Of a stretch of DNA of 64,000 nt, positions 33,413 to 42,224 are shown piece by piece (position 1 is the first letter of the stretch; every line of letters starts with the position of its first letter). The position numbers and the translations under genes are program-made. The notes beneath the pieces were generated by a model, which was not told the DNA's origin, did not search any database, and saw nothing but the letters and a program-made list of their open reading frames with translations. Source of the DNA: Crystallibacter permensis (GTDB lineage Bacteria; Actinomycetota; Actinomycetes; Actinomycetales; Micrococcaceae); NCBI RefSeq assembly GCF_025960875.1, contig NZ_JAODLR010000001.1:124001-188000 (forward strand), read 5' to 3'.

Positions 33413-34408
33413 ATGGCACGCAACTACACCCTCTTCACCGGCCAGTGGGCGGACCTGCCCTTCGAAAAGGTGGCCGAGCTGGCCGCCGGCTGGGGTTACG
33501 ACGGCCTGGAGATCGCCGTGTCCGGGGACCATCTGGACGCGTGGCGCTGGGACGACGACGCCTATATCCAGGACCGGCTGGATATCCTCGCGCGCAACGG
33601 GCTGCAGGTCTGGGCGATCTCCAACCACTTGAAGGGGCAGGCGGTGTGCGATGACCCGATCGACTTCCGGCACCGTGACATCGTCGGCCCGCGGGTCTGG
33701 GGCGACGGCGACCCGCAGGGCGTCCGCGAGCGCGCCGCGGAGGAAATGAAGCTCACCGCACGGCTGGCCCAGAAGCTCGGCGTGAAGACCGTGGTGGGGT
33801 TCACCGGCTCGTCCATCTGGCAGTACATGGCGATGTTCCCGCCGGTGCCGGCCGAGGTAATCGAGGCCGGCTACCGGGACTTCGCCGACCGCTGGAACCC
33901 GATCCTGGACGTGTTCGACGAGTGCGGAGTCCGGTTCGCGCACGAGATCCACCCGTCCGAAATCGCGTACGACTACTGGTCCACGGTGCAGGCGCTGGAG
34001 GCGATCGGCCACCGCGAGGCCTTCGGGATCAACTGGGACCCCAGCCACATGATGTGGCAGGACATCGACCCGGTCTCGCTGATCTGGGACTTCAAGGACC
34101 GGATCTACCATGTGGACTGCAAAGACACGAAGCTGCGGATCACCGGCCGCAACACCCGGCTGGGCTCGCACCTGCCGTGGGGCGATCCGCGCCGCGGCTG
34201 GGACTTCGTCTCGGCCGGACGGGGCGATGTGCCATGGGAAGCCAGCTTCCGGGCCCTGAACGCCATCGGCTACGACGGCCCGATCAGCGTGGAATGGGAG
34301 GACGCCGGGATGGACCGGCTGCGCGGCGCGCCGGAAGCCCTAGCCTTCCTGAAGCAGTTCGACTTCACCCGGCCCGAGGCTTCCTTCGACTCCGCCTTCA
34401 AGCAGTGA
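33413..34408 (+). CDS. Sugar phosphate isomerase/epimerase-fold enzyme (TIM barrel)
   Basis: 331 residues. LAAGWGYDGLEIAVSGDHLD, VGFTGSSIWQYMAMFPP, VRFAHEIHPSEIAYDY, FGINWDPSHMMWQDIDP, YHVDCKDTK and ISVEWEDAGMDR give the two Glu, Asp and His ligands of the metal site of this AP-endonuclease-2-like family. Members act as epimerases, inosose dehydratases or 3-oxo-sugar lyases/hydratases. It is the last gene of the ROK-linked sugar operon and is distinct from the epimerase-like gene at 31325. Exact reaction unknown. Confidence 0.85.
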   Translation: MARNYTLFTGQWADLPFEKVAELAAGWGYDGLEIAVSGDHLDAWRWDDDAYIQDRLDILARNGLQVWAISNHLKGQAVCDDPIDFRHRDIVGPRVWGDGDPQGVRERAAEEMKLTARLAQKLGVKTVVGFTGSSIWQYMAMFPPVPAEVIEAGYRDFADRWNPILDVFDECGVRFAHEIHPSEIAYDYWSTVQALEAIGHREAFGINWDPSHMMWQDIDPVSLIWDFKDRIYHVDCKDTKLRITGRNTRLGSHLPWGDPRRGWDFVSAGRGDVPWEASFRALNAIGYDGPISVEWEDAGMDRLRGAPEALAFLKQFDFTRPEASFDSAFKQ

Positions 34409-34474
34409 CGGGCACCGGGCACAATGTCGGCGCGGGCAACCCGCCGGAAACAGAGTGCAGGTAGGCTGGCTTCC

Positions 34475-35299
34475 ATGCGTGAACTCCAGGTGAAAATCAT
34501 TGCAGAAATGGGCGTGCGGCCCACCATTGATCCCGCTGAGGAAACCCGCCGGCGGGTCACTTTCCTGAAGGACTATCTGAAGGCCAGCCACACGAAGGGC
34601 TTTGTCCTGGGCATCAGCGGCGGTCTGGATTCCACCGTGGCCGGCAAGCTGGCACAGCTGGCCGTCGACGAGCTCGAGGCCGAAGGCGTGGAGGCCAACT
34701 TCGTGGCGGTCCGCCTGCCCTACAACGTGCAGCATGACGAGGACGACGCCCTGGCGGCGCTGAAGTTCATCGACCCGAAGACGTCGTGGACCTTCAATGT
34801 GGCTCCGGCCGTGGACGGTTTCGAAACCGAATTCACCACCACCACCGGCGAAAAGATCACCGACTTCAACAAGGGCAACATCAAGGCACGGACCCGGATG
34901 ATCGCCCAGTACGCCCTGGCCGGACAGCACAACTACCTGGTCATCGGCACCGACCACGGCGCGGAATCCGTCACCGGCTTCTTCACCAAATTCGGCGACG
35001 GCGGGGCGGACGTCCTCCCGCTGTACGGGCTGAACAAGCGGCAGAACCGCCAGCTCCTGGAACACCTCGGCGCCGAGGAACGGCTGTACATGAAGGCACC
35101 GACGGCTGACCTGCTCGATGACCAGCCCGGCCGCACGGACGAGGACGAGCTCGGCCTCTCCTACGACCACATTGACGACTACCTCGAGGGCCGCGAAGTG
35201 CCGGAGGCAGTGGCCGAGGCGATCGAGCACCGGTACCTGGTCAGCCGGCACAAGCGCACCGTCCCGGTGACCATCGCGGACGAGTGGTGGCGGAACTAA
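34475..35299 (+). CDS. nadE: Ammonia-dependent NAD+ synthetase
   Basis: 274 residues, the short form without a glutaminase domain. The PP-loop [11 protein letters not shown] (about residues 46-56), [47 protein letters not shown] and [17 protein letters not shown] are all NadE signatures. It amidates deamido-NAD with ammonia and ATP. ATG 34475 gives the standard length; only GTAGG is seen upstream. The end overlaps the DUF5655 start. Confidence 0.97.
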   Translation: MRELQVKIIAEMGVRPTIDPAEETRRRVTFLKDYLKASHTKGFVLGISGGLDSTVAGKLAQLAVDELEAEGVEANFVAVRLPYNVQHDEDDALAALKFIDPKTSWTFNVAPAVDGFETEFTTTTGEKITDFNKGNIKARTRMIAQYALAGQHNYLVIGTDHGAESVTGFFTKFGDGGADVLPLYGLNKRQNRQLLEHLGAEERLYMKAPTADLLDDQPGRTDEDELGLSYDHIDDYLEGREVPEAVAEAIEHRYLVSRHKRTVPVTIADEWWRN

Positions 35300-35652
35300 G
35301 CTCCGAGCTGGCCGGCTACCTCGCCGGCAAGAACGAGAACGCCGCCGCGATCTTCCTGGCGTTCCGTGACGCTGTGCTGGCCGTGGGAGAGGTTGAGGAG
35401 CGGGTCCACCGGACCGACGTCACCTGGGCTGACAGGCGCGCCTTCGCGGTAGCCTTCACCCTGTCCTCCCGGCTGGAGATCAGCATTGACCTGCTCCGGC
35501 AGGTGGAGCACCCGCTGCTGCTTCAGGCTTTCCCGACCACCAAACGGGTCATCACCCACCGGCTGTCCCTCACATCGCCGGACCAGGTTGACGAAAACAT
35601 CCGCGCCCTGCTGGTCGAATCGTTCGACACCGTCGGTCCCGGCACCCGATGA
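35284..35652 (+). CDS. Small DUF5655-like protein
   Basis: 122 residues from GTG 35284, overlapping the end of nadE by 16 bases in another frame. [49 protein letters not shown], then [23 protein letters not shown], resembles DUF5655, a small family thought to bind nucleic acid or act near restriction systems; no function is shown. Codon use and the compact alpha/beta pattern support a real gene. It lies between nadE and xth in a tight same-strand run. Confidence 0.7.
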   Translation: MVAELSSELAGYLAGKNENAAAIFLAFRDAVLAVGEVEERVHRTDVTWADRRAFAVAFTLSSRLEISIDLLRQVEHPLLLQAFPTTKRVITHRLSLTSPDQVDENIRALLVESFDTVGPGTR

Positions 35653-35680
35653 ACAACACGGCTGCCAGTTCGGTAACGTA

Positions 35681-36490
35681 GTGAGCGTGAAGATTGCTAC
35701 GTGGAATGTTAACTCGATCCGTGCCCGCGCCGACCGTATCGAGGCATGGTTGCTGCGCTCCGACGTGGATGTGGTGGCCATCCAGGAAACCAAAGCCACC
35801 GATGAGAACTTTCCGTGGGAGCTGTTCGAAAATAACGGCTACGAAGTGGCCCACTTCGGGCTGAACCAGTGGAACGGCGTCGCCATCGCCTCCCGGGTGG
35901 GACTTGACGACGTGGAGCGCACGTTTATGGACCAGCCGCACTTCGGCAAGACCGATGACGCCGTCCACGCCGAGGCCCGTGCCATCGCGGCGACCTGCAA
36001 CGGCGTCCGGATCTGGAGCCTTTATGTACCGAACGGCCGGGCCCGGAATGATCCGCACATGGCGTACAAACTGCAGTGGCTCGATGTGCTCAAGAAACAC
36101 GCCGCGGACTGGCTGCAGGCGGACCCGCAGGCACAGATCGCCCTGACCGGGGACTGGAACATCGCCCCGCGGGACGAGGACGTCTGGGACATCGACAAGT
36201 TCCAGCGCGAGGAACTGACCCACGTCAGCGAACCCGAGCGCGCCGCCTTCCGCGCCTTCGAGGAAGCCGGCTATATCGACGTCGTCCGCCCGATCCACCC
36301 CGGCCCGGGCACCTACACGTACTGGGACTACACCCAGCTGCGCTTCCCCAAGAAGGAAGGCATGCGGATCGACTTTGTGCTGGCCTCACCGGCGCTGGCT
36401 GCGCGGGTGACGGACGCGATCATTGACCGCGAGGAACGCAAGGGCAAGGGCGCCTCCGACCACGCGCCCGTGATTGTGGAACTGGACTAG
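35681..36490 (+). CDS. xth: Exodeoxyribonuclease III
   Basis: 269 residues from GTG 35681 (GTG 35687 also possible). KIATWNVNSIRAR, VVAIQETKATDENFP with the catalytic Glu, YVPNGR, LTGDWNIAPRDEDVWD and the terminal GKGASDHAPVIVEL with the catalytic Asp-His define the exonuclease III/AP endonuclease family. It cleaves abasic sites and 3' ends in base excision repair. The stop meets the start of the next gene (TAGTGATG). Confidence 0.96.
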   Translation: MSVKIATWNVNSIRARADRIEAWLLRSDVDVVAIQETKATDENFPWELFENNGYEVAHFGLNQWNGVAIASRVGLDDVERTFMDQPHFGKTDDAVHAEARAIAATCNGVRIWSLYVPNGRARNDPHMAYKLQWLDVLKKHAADWLQADPQAQIALTGDWNIAPRDEDVWDIDKFQREELTHVSEPERAAFRAFEEAGYIDVVRPIHPGPGTYTYWDYTQLRFPKKEGMRIDFVLASPALAARVTDAIIDREERKGKGASDHAPVIVELD

Positions 36491-36492
36491 TG

Positions 36493-37320
36493 ATGACCAG
36501 CTTCCCGTACGTTTCCTACCTTCGGGTCTTCGAGCCCCTGGATGCCTTCTCCGATGAAGAGCAGCTGCTCATCATGGAACAGCGCAGCCGGGACCGCCGG
36601 ATCACCGAGGAACTGGACCGCGGGGAGTCGCTGCGCCGCATCACGCGGACGGTCTCCGACCCGTTCCCGCACGACAGCGAGGATCTGGTGCGGGTGCTGC
36701 ATTACCCGTCGCCGGAGGGCCTGACCACGCCGTACTACTGCCCCAACCAGCTGGCCGTCCGGAGCACCCTGGCGGCGGAGTCGATTTCGCACAGCCTGCA
36801 CAACCCGCTGCTGGGACTGCTCCTGCCGGAAGCGGCGCGCGATGCCCAGCAGCAGCGGCTGGATCCGGACACCTTCGCGGATTCGCTGGCCAAGCTGCAC
36901 ACCAGAAGTTCCACCTGGGGTATCCCGTTCGGCTGGTTTGTCCTCTTCCGTGAAGACGACCATGCCGAGGTGATCGAAGGTCGCCACGGAGTGGAAACCG
37001 TGCGGCTGAGCGCCCCGCTGATGCAGTGCATCGACCGCGCCCGGTACGCAGCGGCCAGCCTTGCGGTGGCCGCGCCGGGGCTCGACCTGCTCGACGAACT
37101 CACCGAGATCACCGAGTGGATGGAGACGTTCACGCTGACGGGCATGCTGGAACTGGATTACGGGCGCGTAGCGGACATGGTCTACCCGGACGATTCGCCC
37201 TCCGATGTCCAGGCCGGCATCGAATCGCTGGCCGAGGGCGACATGACCGGGGCGGCTGCCGCCTACCGGCGCCTGGCCACCCGCTGGATCAAGATCCGGC
37301 AACTGGCCCGCGCCTCCTGA
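36493..37320 (+). CDS. Conserved hypothetical protein (YLRVFEPLDAF family)
   Basis: 275 residues, ATG 36493 two bases after the xth stop. The opening FPYVSYLRVFEPLDAFSDEE is a pattern I associate with a conserved actinobacterial family of unknown function (perhaps DUF8083). The sequence continues with an Arg/Asp-rich helix, a central PYYCPNQLAVRSTLAAES, and STWGIPFGWFVLFREDDHAEV. No signal peptide, membrane helix or catalytic motif is seen, and it looks cytoplasmic. Coupled with xth. Its end faces the sigma gene at 37334 with 13 bases between. Confidence 0.75.
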   Translation: MTSFPYVSYLRVFEPLDAFSDEEQLLIMEQRSRDRRITEELDRGESLRRITRTVSDPFPHDSEDLVRVLHYPSPEGLTTPYYCPNQLAVRSTLAAESISHSLHNPLLGLLLPEAARDAQQQRLDPDTFADSLAKLHTRSSTWGIPFGWFVLFREDDHAEVIEGRHGVETVRLSAPLMQCIDRARYAAASLAVAAPGLDLLDELTEITEWMETFTLTGMLELDYGRVADMVYPDDSPSDVQAGIESLAEGDMTGAAAAYRRLATRWIKIRQLARAS

Positions 37321-37333
37321 GCCTTCCGGGCCT

Positions 37334-38578
37334 TCAGGCCTCGGCGGCCTTGCCTTCCAGGACAGCCCGTTCACGGTCGTTCCGGGCCAAGGCCGCGGCC
37401 ACCGTGAACTCCGCGCGGGCCTCCTCCCGCCGGCCGAGCCGGGCCAGCAGTTCGCCGCGGACACTGGGCAGCAGGTGCGATCCGCGCAGCGCGCCGTCGG
37501 AACCGAGCCGGTCCACGATGGCCAGTGCCGTTGCCGGCCCGGTGGCCATGGAGACGGCGACGGCGCGGTTGAGTTCCACCACCGGACTCGGTGCAATCCG
37601 GCCGAGCGCCTCGTACAGCAGCACGATGCCCGCCCAGTCGGTCTCATCGACGCTCGCTGCAAGGGCGTGGCATTGGGCTATCGCGGCCTGCAAGGCATAA
37701 CTGTTCCTCCCCCGGCCCAGCGCATCGGCCCTCGCCAACGCAGCTTCGCCCCGCCTGATCTGGGCCCGGTCCCACCGGCTCCGGTCCTGGTCTGCCAGCA
37801 GGACGGGGGTCCCGTCCGGGCGGGTGCGGGCGGCGAAACGGGAGGCCTGGAACTCCATGAGCGCCACGAGCGCATGGGCCTCGGGCTCGCGGGGCACCAG
37901 GCCGGCAAGGATGCGGCCGATCCGCAGCGCCTCGTTGGCGAGGTCGGGCCGGATCCAGCGGTCGCCCGACGTTGCCGCGTACCCCTCGGTAAACATGAGG
38001 TACACGACGCCGAGGACCGCACCGAGCCGTTCGCCCCACTCGTTCGGTTCCGGGACCTCGAAGGGAACCCGGGCGGCCGCGAGGGTCTTTTTGGCCCGCA
38101 CGATCCGCTGCTGGATAGTGGCGACGGGCACCAGGAACAGCCGCGCGATCTCCTCCGTGGTCAGGCTGCCGACGATCCGCAGCGTCAGCGCCACCTGGGC
38201 CTCGCGCGAGAGGACGGAATGGCAGGCGCTGAACACCAGCCGCAGCACGTCGTCGTCCAGCGGTTCCCACGCCACCGCGTCTTCGTCCTGCAGCCCGCGG
38301 GCGATATCGCGGTAGCGCTCGTCGAGCCGCGCGGCCCGGCGCCATCCGTCGATGGCCTTGCGTTTGGCCACCGTGGTGAGCCAGGCGCCGGGGTTGCGCG
38401 GAATGCCGGATTCCGGCCACTGGGCCAGGGCATCGGCCACCGCCTCCTGGGCCAGATCCTCCGCGAGTCCGACATCCCCGGTCGCCCGCGCCAGGACCGC
38501 AACGATCCGAGCACCTTCGATCCGCCATAGCGCATCGATCCGGCGCCGGACCTTGTCCGCTGCCTCCGCCCCGGTCAT
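37334..38578 (-). CDS. ECF42-type sigma factor with C-terminal TPR extension
   Basis: 414 residues, far longer than a plain ECF factor. Sigma region 2 is AEDLAQEAVADALAQWPESG with PRNPGAWLTTVAKRKAIDGWR (about 38-80). Region 4 is ALTLRIVGSLTTEEIARLFL to QQRIVRAKKTL (about 130-170). A DUF6596/TPR-like extension of about 230 residues follows, with LGAVLGVVYLMFTEGY and SYALQAAIAQCHA. This is the ECF42 layout, whose genes sit beside a YciI/DGPF protein as here. The extension is needed for activity in studied members. It follows the YciI gene by 27 bases. Confidence 0.92.
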   Translation of the reverse strand: MTGAEAADKVRRRIDALWRIEGARIVAVLARATGDVGLAEDLAQEAVADALAQWPESGIPRNPGAWLTTVAKRKAIDGWRRAARLDERYRDIARGLQDEDAVAWEPLDDDVLRLVFSACHSVLSREAQVALTLRIVGSLTTEEIARLFLVPVATIQQRIVRAKKTLAAARVPFEVPEPNEWGERLGAVLGVVYLMFTEGYAATSGDRWIRPDLANEALRIGRILAGLVPREPEAHALVALMEFQASRFAARTRPDGTPVLLADQDRSRWDRAQIRRGEAALARADALGRGRNSYALQAAIAQCHALAASVDETDWAGIVLLYEALGRIAPSPVVELNRAVAVSMATGPATALAIVDRLGSDGALRGSHLLPSVRGELLARLGRREEARAEFTVAAALARNDRERAVLEGKAAEA

Positions 38579-38605
38579 GGCAGGTTCCCGCCGCGCGGCT
38601 GGGTC

Positions 38606-39049
38606 CTAGCCGTTCTCGCTGTTCAGGTCCGCTTCCTGCTTGCGCCATTCGGATTCCTTCTGGATGTATTCGTTGTCCGCAAAGTCGGCGAAATCTGCCT
38701 CCTCGGTGATCCGGCGGACTTCGAGCTTGGCACCGGGCCCCAGCGGGCAGCGGCTCGCCCATTCGACTGCCTCTTCCTTGGACGAGACCTGGATGATCCA
38801 GAAACCGTTGAACAGCTCATGGGTCTCGCCGTAGGGGCCGTCCGTGACAACGGGCGGCTCACCCGAGAAGTCGACAACAAAGTTCGCGTCCTCGGACACG
38901 TCGGCCAGACCGTCCCCGCCGAGCATGACTCCGGCCTTGATGAGCGATTCGTTGTAGGCGCCCATCTTGTTGATCATCTCCTCGAAAGGGATCTCCTTGG
39001 CGGCCTCAAGAGCTTCGGCGGTGCTGCGCATGATGAACATGTATTTCAT
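38606..39049 (-). CDS. YciI-like DGPF-domain protein
   Basis: 147 residues from ATG 39049 with AGGAG upstream. MKYMFIMRSTAEALEAA, AGVMLGGDGLADVSED, VTDGPYGETHELFNGFWIIQV and EVRRITEEADF are the YciI/DGPF (PhnB-adjacent YCII) pattern; the name-giving DGPF reads DGPYGE. A ferredoxin-like dimer; some YciI relatives are small hydrolases or dehydrochlorinase-like but this group's activity is unknown. It is the ECF42 partner gene and probably a target of that sigma factor. Confidence 0.92.
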   Translation of the reverse strand: MKYMFIMRSTAEALEAAKEIPFEEMINKMGAYNESLIKAGVMLGGDGLADVSEDANFVVDFSGEPPVVTDGPYGETHELFNGFWIIQVSSKEEAVEWASRCPLGPGAKLEVRRITEEADFADFADNEYIQKESEWRKQEADLNSENG

Positions 39050-39100
39050 GGTTCTCTCCTTGTCTGGATGAAGGCGCCGTGCACGTCCTTCTACTATTGC

Positions 39101-39127
39101 GTCGAACCGGACCCGTGGGAATCGACA
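39101..39127 (-). promoter_or_regulatory. Candidate ECF42 promoter of the yciI-sigma operon
   Basis: On the minus strand TGTCGA (39127-39122) is followed after exactly 17 bases by CGAC (39104-39101), about 50 bases before the yciI start. ECF42 promoters described in Streptomyces carry TGTCGA at -35 and a CGA-type -10, so this is probably the self-controlled promoter. Confidence 0.75.
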
Positions 39128-39187
39128 CCGGCCCGAAAATTTCTTTACCTCTTTGCATCGCCGTCTCTTAACCGGGCCTGCCAATGA

Positions 39188-40201
39188 TTACGACGACGGC
39201 GGCGGTGCCGTGGAGCGGCGGATGATCAGCTCATGCGGCTGGAAGGGCGGCGTGGCCAGCCGCGGTGCCCCCTGCAGTTCGCCGAGCAGGAGTTCCGCCG
39301 CGTAGCTGCCCTGGTCCTCCGGGCTTTGGCGCACCGTTGTCAGCCCCATCGGCTCGGCGAATTCGTGGTCGTCGATTCCGATCACGGAAAGTTCCTCGGG
39401 GACGCGGATCCCGCGCTCCTGTGCGGCAACCAGCACCCCGAAGGCCATCTCATCCGAGGATGCGAAGACGGCGGTGGGGCGCTCCCCCGGCTGGTCGAAA
39501 AGCCGGGCGGCTGCCAACTTGGACTCCAGGAACCTGAATTCTCCGGTGATCAGCCACTGGGGCGAGGCCTCCAGCCCATGGCGTTCCAGCGCTGCCCGGT
39601 AGGCTTCCTCGCGTTGCTGCGGGACGGCGAACTCGATGCCGTACTCACCGCCTCCGCGTACATGGGCGATCCGGGTGTGGCCCAGGCCGATCAGGTACTC
39701 CATGGCATCCGTGGCCGCCCCGCCGTCGTCGATGCTGACGTTGCGTAACCCGTCCACGTATCCGCCGATGGTGACGTTGGGATAGTCCAATTGCTGCAGC
39801 GCCGCCAGTTCCTCGGGGGTGAGCTCCATGCACATCACCAGCAGTGCATCGATCCGCTTGCGCAGCATCGAGCGGTGGAAAACCCGGTCCCGGTTCAGGC
39901 CGGTGCCGCCGAGGCTGAAGACCACCATGTCATAGCCGGCGGCCCGCAGTGCCCGGTCAACGCCCTCCAGCGCGGAGGAAAAATACCAGCGGTCAATCAG
40001 CGGAAGCAGCACGCCCATGGCCATAGTGCGTCCGGAGGCCAGGTGCGCGGCCGAAGAGGATGCCACATAGCCCAGCTCCTCCGCCTTCTCCAGCACCTTG
40101 CCGCGCGTGGCTGCCGACACCCCGGGCAATCCGCGCAGCGCACGGGACACCGTTGCCGTCGATACGCCCAGGGCCCGGGCGACGTCGTCGATCCCGGTCA
40201 T
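39188..40201 (-). CDS. LacI-family transcriptional regulator
   Basis: 337 residues from ATG 40201. The HTH is IDDVARALGVSTATVSRALRG, followed by the hinge HLASGRTMAMGVLLPLI and a periplasmic-binding-like effector domain with VRGGGEYGIEFAVPQ, AVFASSDEMAFGVLVAA and VIGIDDHEFAEPMGLTTVRQ. Last gene of the binding protein-permease-permease-lacI operon, which it likely represses until its sugar is present; a palindromic site lies ahead of the operon. C-terminal tail STAPPPSS. Confidence 0.93.
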   Translation of the reverse strand: MTGIDDVARALGVSTATVSRALRGLPGVSAATRGKVLEKAEELGYVASSSAAHLASGRTMAMGVLLPLIDRWYFSSALEGVDRALRAAGYDMVVFSLGGTGLNRDRVFHRSMLRKRIDALLVMCMELTPEELAALQQLDYPNVTIGGYVDGLRNVSIDDGGAATDAMEYLIGLGHTRIAHVRGGGEYGIEFAVPQQREEAYRAALERHGLEASPQWLITGEFRFLESKLAAARLFDQPGERPTAVFASSDEMAFGVLVAAQERGIRVPEELSVIGIDDHEFAEPMGLTTVRQSPEDQGSYAAELLLGELQGAPRLATPPFQPHELIIRRSTAPPPSS

Positions 40202-40208
40202 GGCAGTC

Positions 40209-41174
40209 TCACCCCTTGAGGCCACCTGCGAGCAGGCCGCGGACAAAGTAGCGCTGCAGGCCGAAGAACACCGCCAGCGGAACGATCATGGAGACGAAGG
40301 CTCCCGCGGTGAGCCGGTGCCATTCGTTGCCCCGGGTGCCGGTCAGTTCGGCCAGCCGCTGCGTAATCGGGGCGACATCCGCGGTGCCGCCGGAGAAGAC
40401 CAGCGCCACCAGCAGGTCGTTCCACACCCATAGGAACTGGAAGATGCCGAAGGAAGCAATCGCCGGCACCGAAAGCGGCAGGATGATCCGCCAGAAGATG
40501 GTGGCGTGGCCCGCGCCGTCCACGCGTGCCGCTTCGATCACCTCGCCGGGAATCTCGGAGATGAAGTTGTGCAGCAGGAAGATGGCCAGCGGCAGGGCGA
40601 AGATGGTGTGCGCTATCCACAACTGTGCATAGGTGCCCGCGGGCAGCAGCTGGAATTCACCGATTTTCAGGTTGATGAACAGGGACAGCAGCGGAATCAG
40701 GGCCATCTGCAGCGGAACGATCTGCAGGGCGAAGACGAAGATGAACAGCGCATCTTTGCCCCTGAACCTGCCCCACGCGAAGATATAGGCCGCCATGGAC
40801 GCGAGCACCAGCGGGAAGATGGTCCCCGGGATGACGATGGCCAGGGAGTTCAGGAAATACTGCCCCAGATTGGGCGAAGAGCTTCTGCCGGAGGCCAGCA
40901 CGTCGCCGTAGTTCTCCAGAGTGAACTGGAAGTCCCCCAGAAAGTTCCACCAGCCGCTGTTCTGGATGCTGTCTTCGGGCCGGAAGGAGGAGATAAAAAG
41001 CCCGAAGGTCGGGATGGTCCAGATGGTGGCGATGATGATGGCGGCCGCCGTGGCGCCGCGGGAAGTCAGCCGCTGCCGAACCCGTCGGGCCATTGGTTCC
41101 GGCCGGCGGGACTCGATGACATCTTCGGTCGCCACCGCCGTCGCCGCGGACGCATCTGCTGGTATGGCGCTCAT
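40209..41174 (-). CDS. Family-1 sugar ABC permease (MalG-like)
   Basis: 321 residues, six membrane helices. The EAA loop that contacts the ATPase is EVIEAARVDGAGHATIFWRIILPLS-like at about residue 205-230. TIPTFGLFISSFRPEDSIQNSGWW and the late LTAGAFVSMIVPLAVFFGLQRYFV are typical of the second permease of alpha-glucoside importers (AglG/MalG). ATG 41174 overlaps the stop of the first permease. Membrane component of the LacI-controlled importer. Confidence 0.93.
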   Translation of the reverse strand: MSAIPADASAATAVATEDVIESRRPEPMARRVRQRLTSRGATAAAIIIATIWTIPTFGLFISSFRPEDSIQNSGWWNFLGDFQFTLENYGDVLASGRSSSPNLGQYFLNSLAIVIPGTIFPLVLASMAAYIFAWGRFRGKDALFIFVFALQIVPLQMALIPLLSLFINLKIGEFQLLPAGTYAQLWIAHTIFALPLAIFLLHNFISEIPGEVIEAARVDGAGHATIFWRIILPLSVPAIASFGIFQFLWVWNDLLVALVFSGGTADVAPITQRLAELTGTRGNEWHRLTAGAFVSMIVPLAVFFGLQRYFVRGLLAGGLKG

Positions 41175-42136
41175 CGGATCTCCCTCTGCATCTTCAGCTG
41201 CCGTGCGTTGTACACGACGATCGGCAGGACCATCAGGAACAGCACCAGCGCGAGCGCGGCACCGCGGCCGGGCTCGTTGGCCCGGAACGCCTGGGTGTAC
41301 ATCTCGTTGGCGATGACCGAGGTTTCGAAGTTGCCGGCGGTCATGGTCCGGACAATATCGAATACTTTCAATGTGCCGATCGTGATGGTAGTGATCACGA
41401 CGATCAGCGCACCGCGGATGGACGGAATGGTGATGTTGCGGAACTGCTGCCAGGCGCTGGCGCCGTCCAGCCGGGCCGCTTCCACAATCTCGTTCGGAAT
41501 GCCTTTGATCGCCGCGGACAGGATGACCATGGCAAAGCCGGTCTGGATCCAGATCATTACCGCGATCAGGAAGAACGTGTTTTCGGGGGCGTCCAGCAGG
41601 AACTGTTTGGGCTCGCTGCCGAACCACACCAGGATCTGGTTGAGCAGGCCGATCTGTTCCTGTTCGGCCCCGCGGTAGGCGTACATGAAGCGCCAGATCA
41701 CGCCCGCACCGACCATCGAGATGGCCATCGGCATGAAGACCAGCGCCTTCAGGCCTTTTTCGCCCCTGGCCTTATCGATGAAGACCGCATAGGCGAGTCC
41801 GATACCTGTCGAGAGCAGCGGCACCAGGATGACCCAGAGCACCGTATTGCGCAGCGTGACCAAGGCTTCGGGCTGCGTGAACATCCAGACGAAGTTGTCC
41901 AGTCCGTTGGGGTCGCCATTCCGGTCCGTGAAGGCCAGGAGGGCCGTCAGTACGGCCGGGCCGACCAGTCCGATCGCCAGCAGAACGGCCGCCGGGGCAA
42001 GGAATCCGATAATCGTGGCCTTGTCCCGGAACGACTTTGGCGCTCTGTCGACCAGCAACATGATCAGGCCGATGATCGCGGCGAAGATGGCAAGGGCAAT
42101 CACCACCTGCAAAAACTTCTCGCCAAGATCCTCCAT
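41171..42136 (-). CDS. Family-1 sugar ABC permease (MalF-like)
   Basis: 321 residues, about seven membrane helices. The EAA loop reads EIVEAARLDGASAWQQFRNI. LVFMPMAISMVGAGVIWRFMYAYRG and KVFDIVRTMTAGNFETSVIANEMY are characteristic of the alpha-glucoside (AglF) branch. AAGGAGG precedes ATG 42136. It forms a heterodimer with the next gene's product. Confidence 0.93.
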   Translation of the reverse strand: MEDLGEKFLQVVIALAIFAAIIGLIMLLVDRAPKSFRDKATIIGFLAPAAVLLAIGLVGPAVLTALLAFTDRNGDPNGLDNFVWMFTQPEALVTLRNTVLWVILVPLLSTGIGLAYAVFIDKARGEKGLKALVFMPMAISMVGAGVIWRFMYAYRGAEQEQIGLLNQILVWFGSEPKQFLLDAPENTFFLIAVMIWIQTGFAMVILSAAIKGIPNEIVEAARLDGASAWQQFRNITIPSIRGALIVVITTITIGTLKVFDIVRTMTAGNFETSVIANEMYTQAFRANEPGRGAALALVLFLMVLPIVVYNARQLKMQREIR

Positions 42137-42224
42137 GGCGCAGCCTCCTTGATGCGGGGAATGAAGCGAAAGAGGCCCGGCCGGTGCAGCTGTTCAGGCG
42201 GACCGGCCGGGCCTGTGGACTCAG

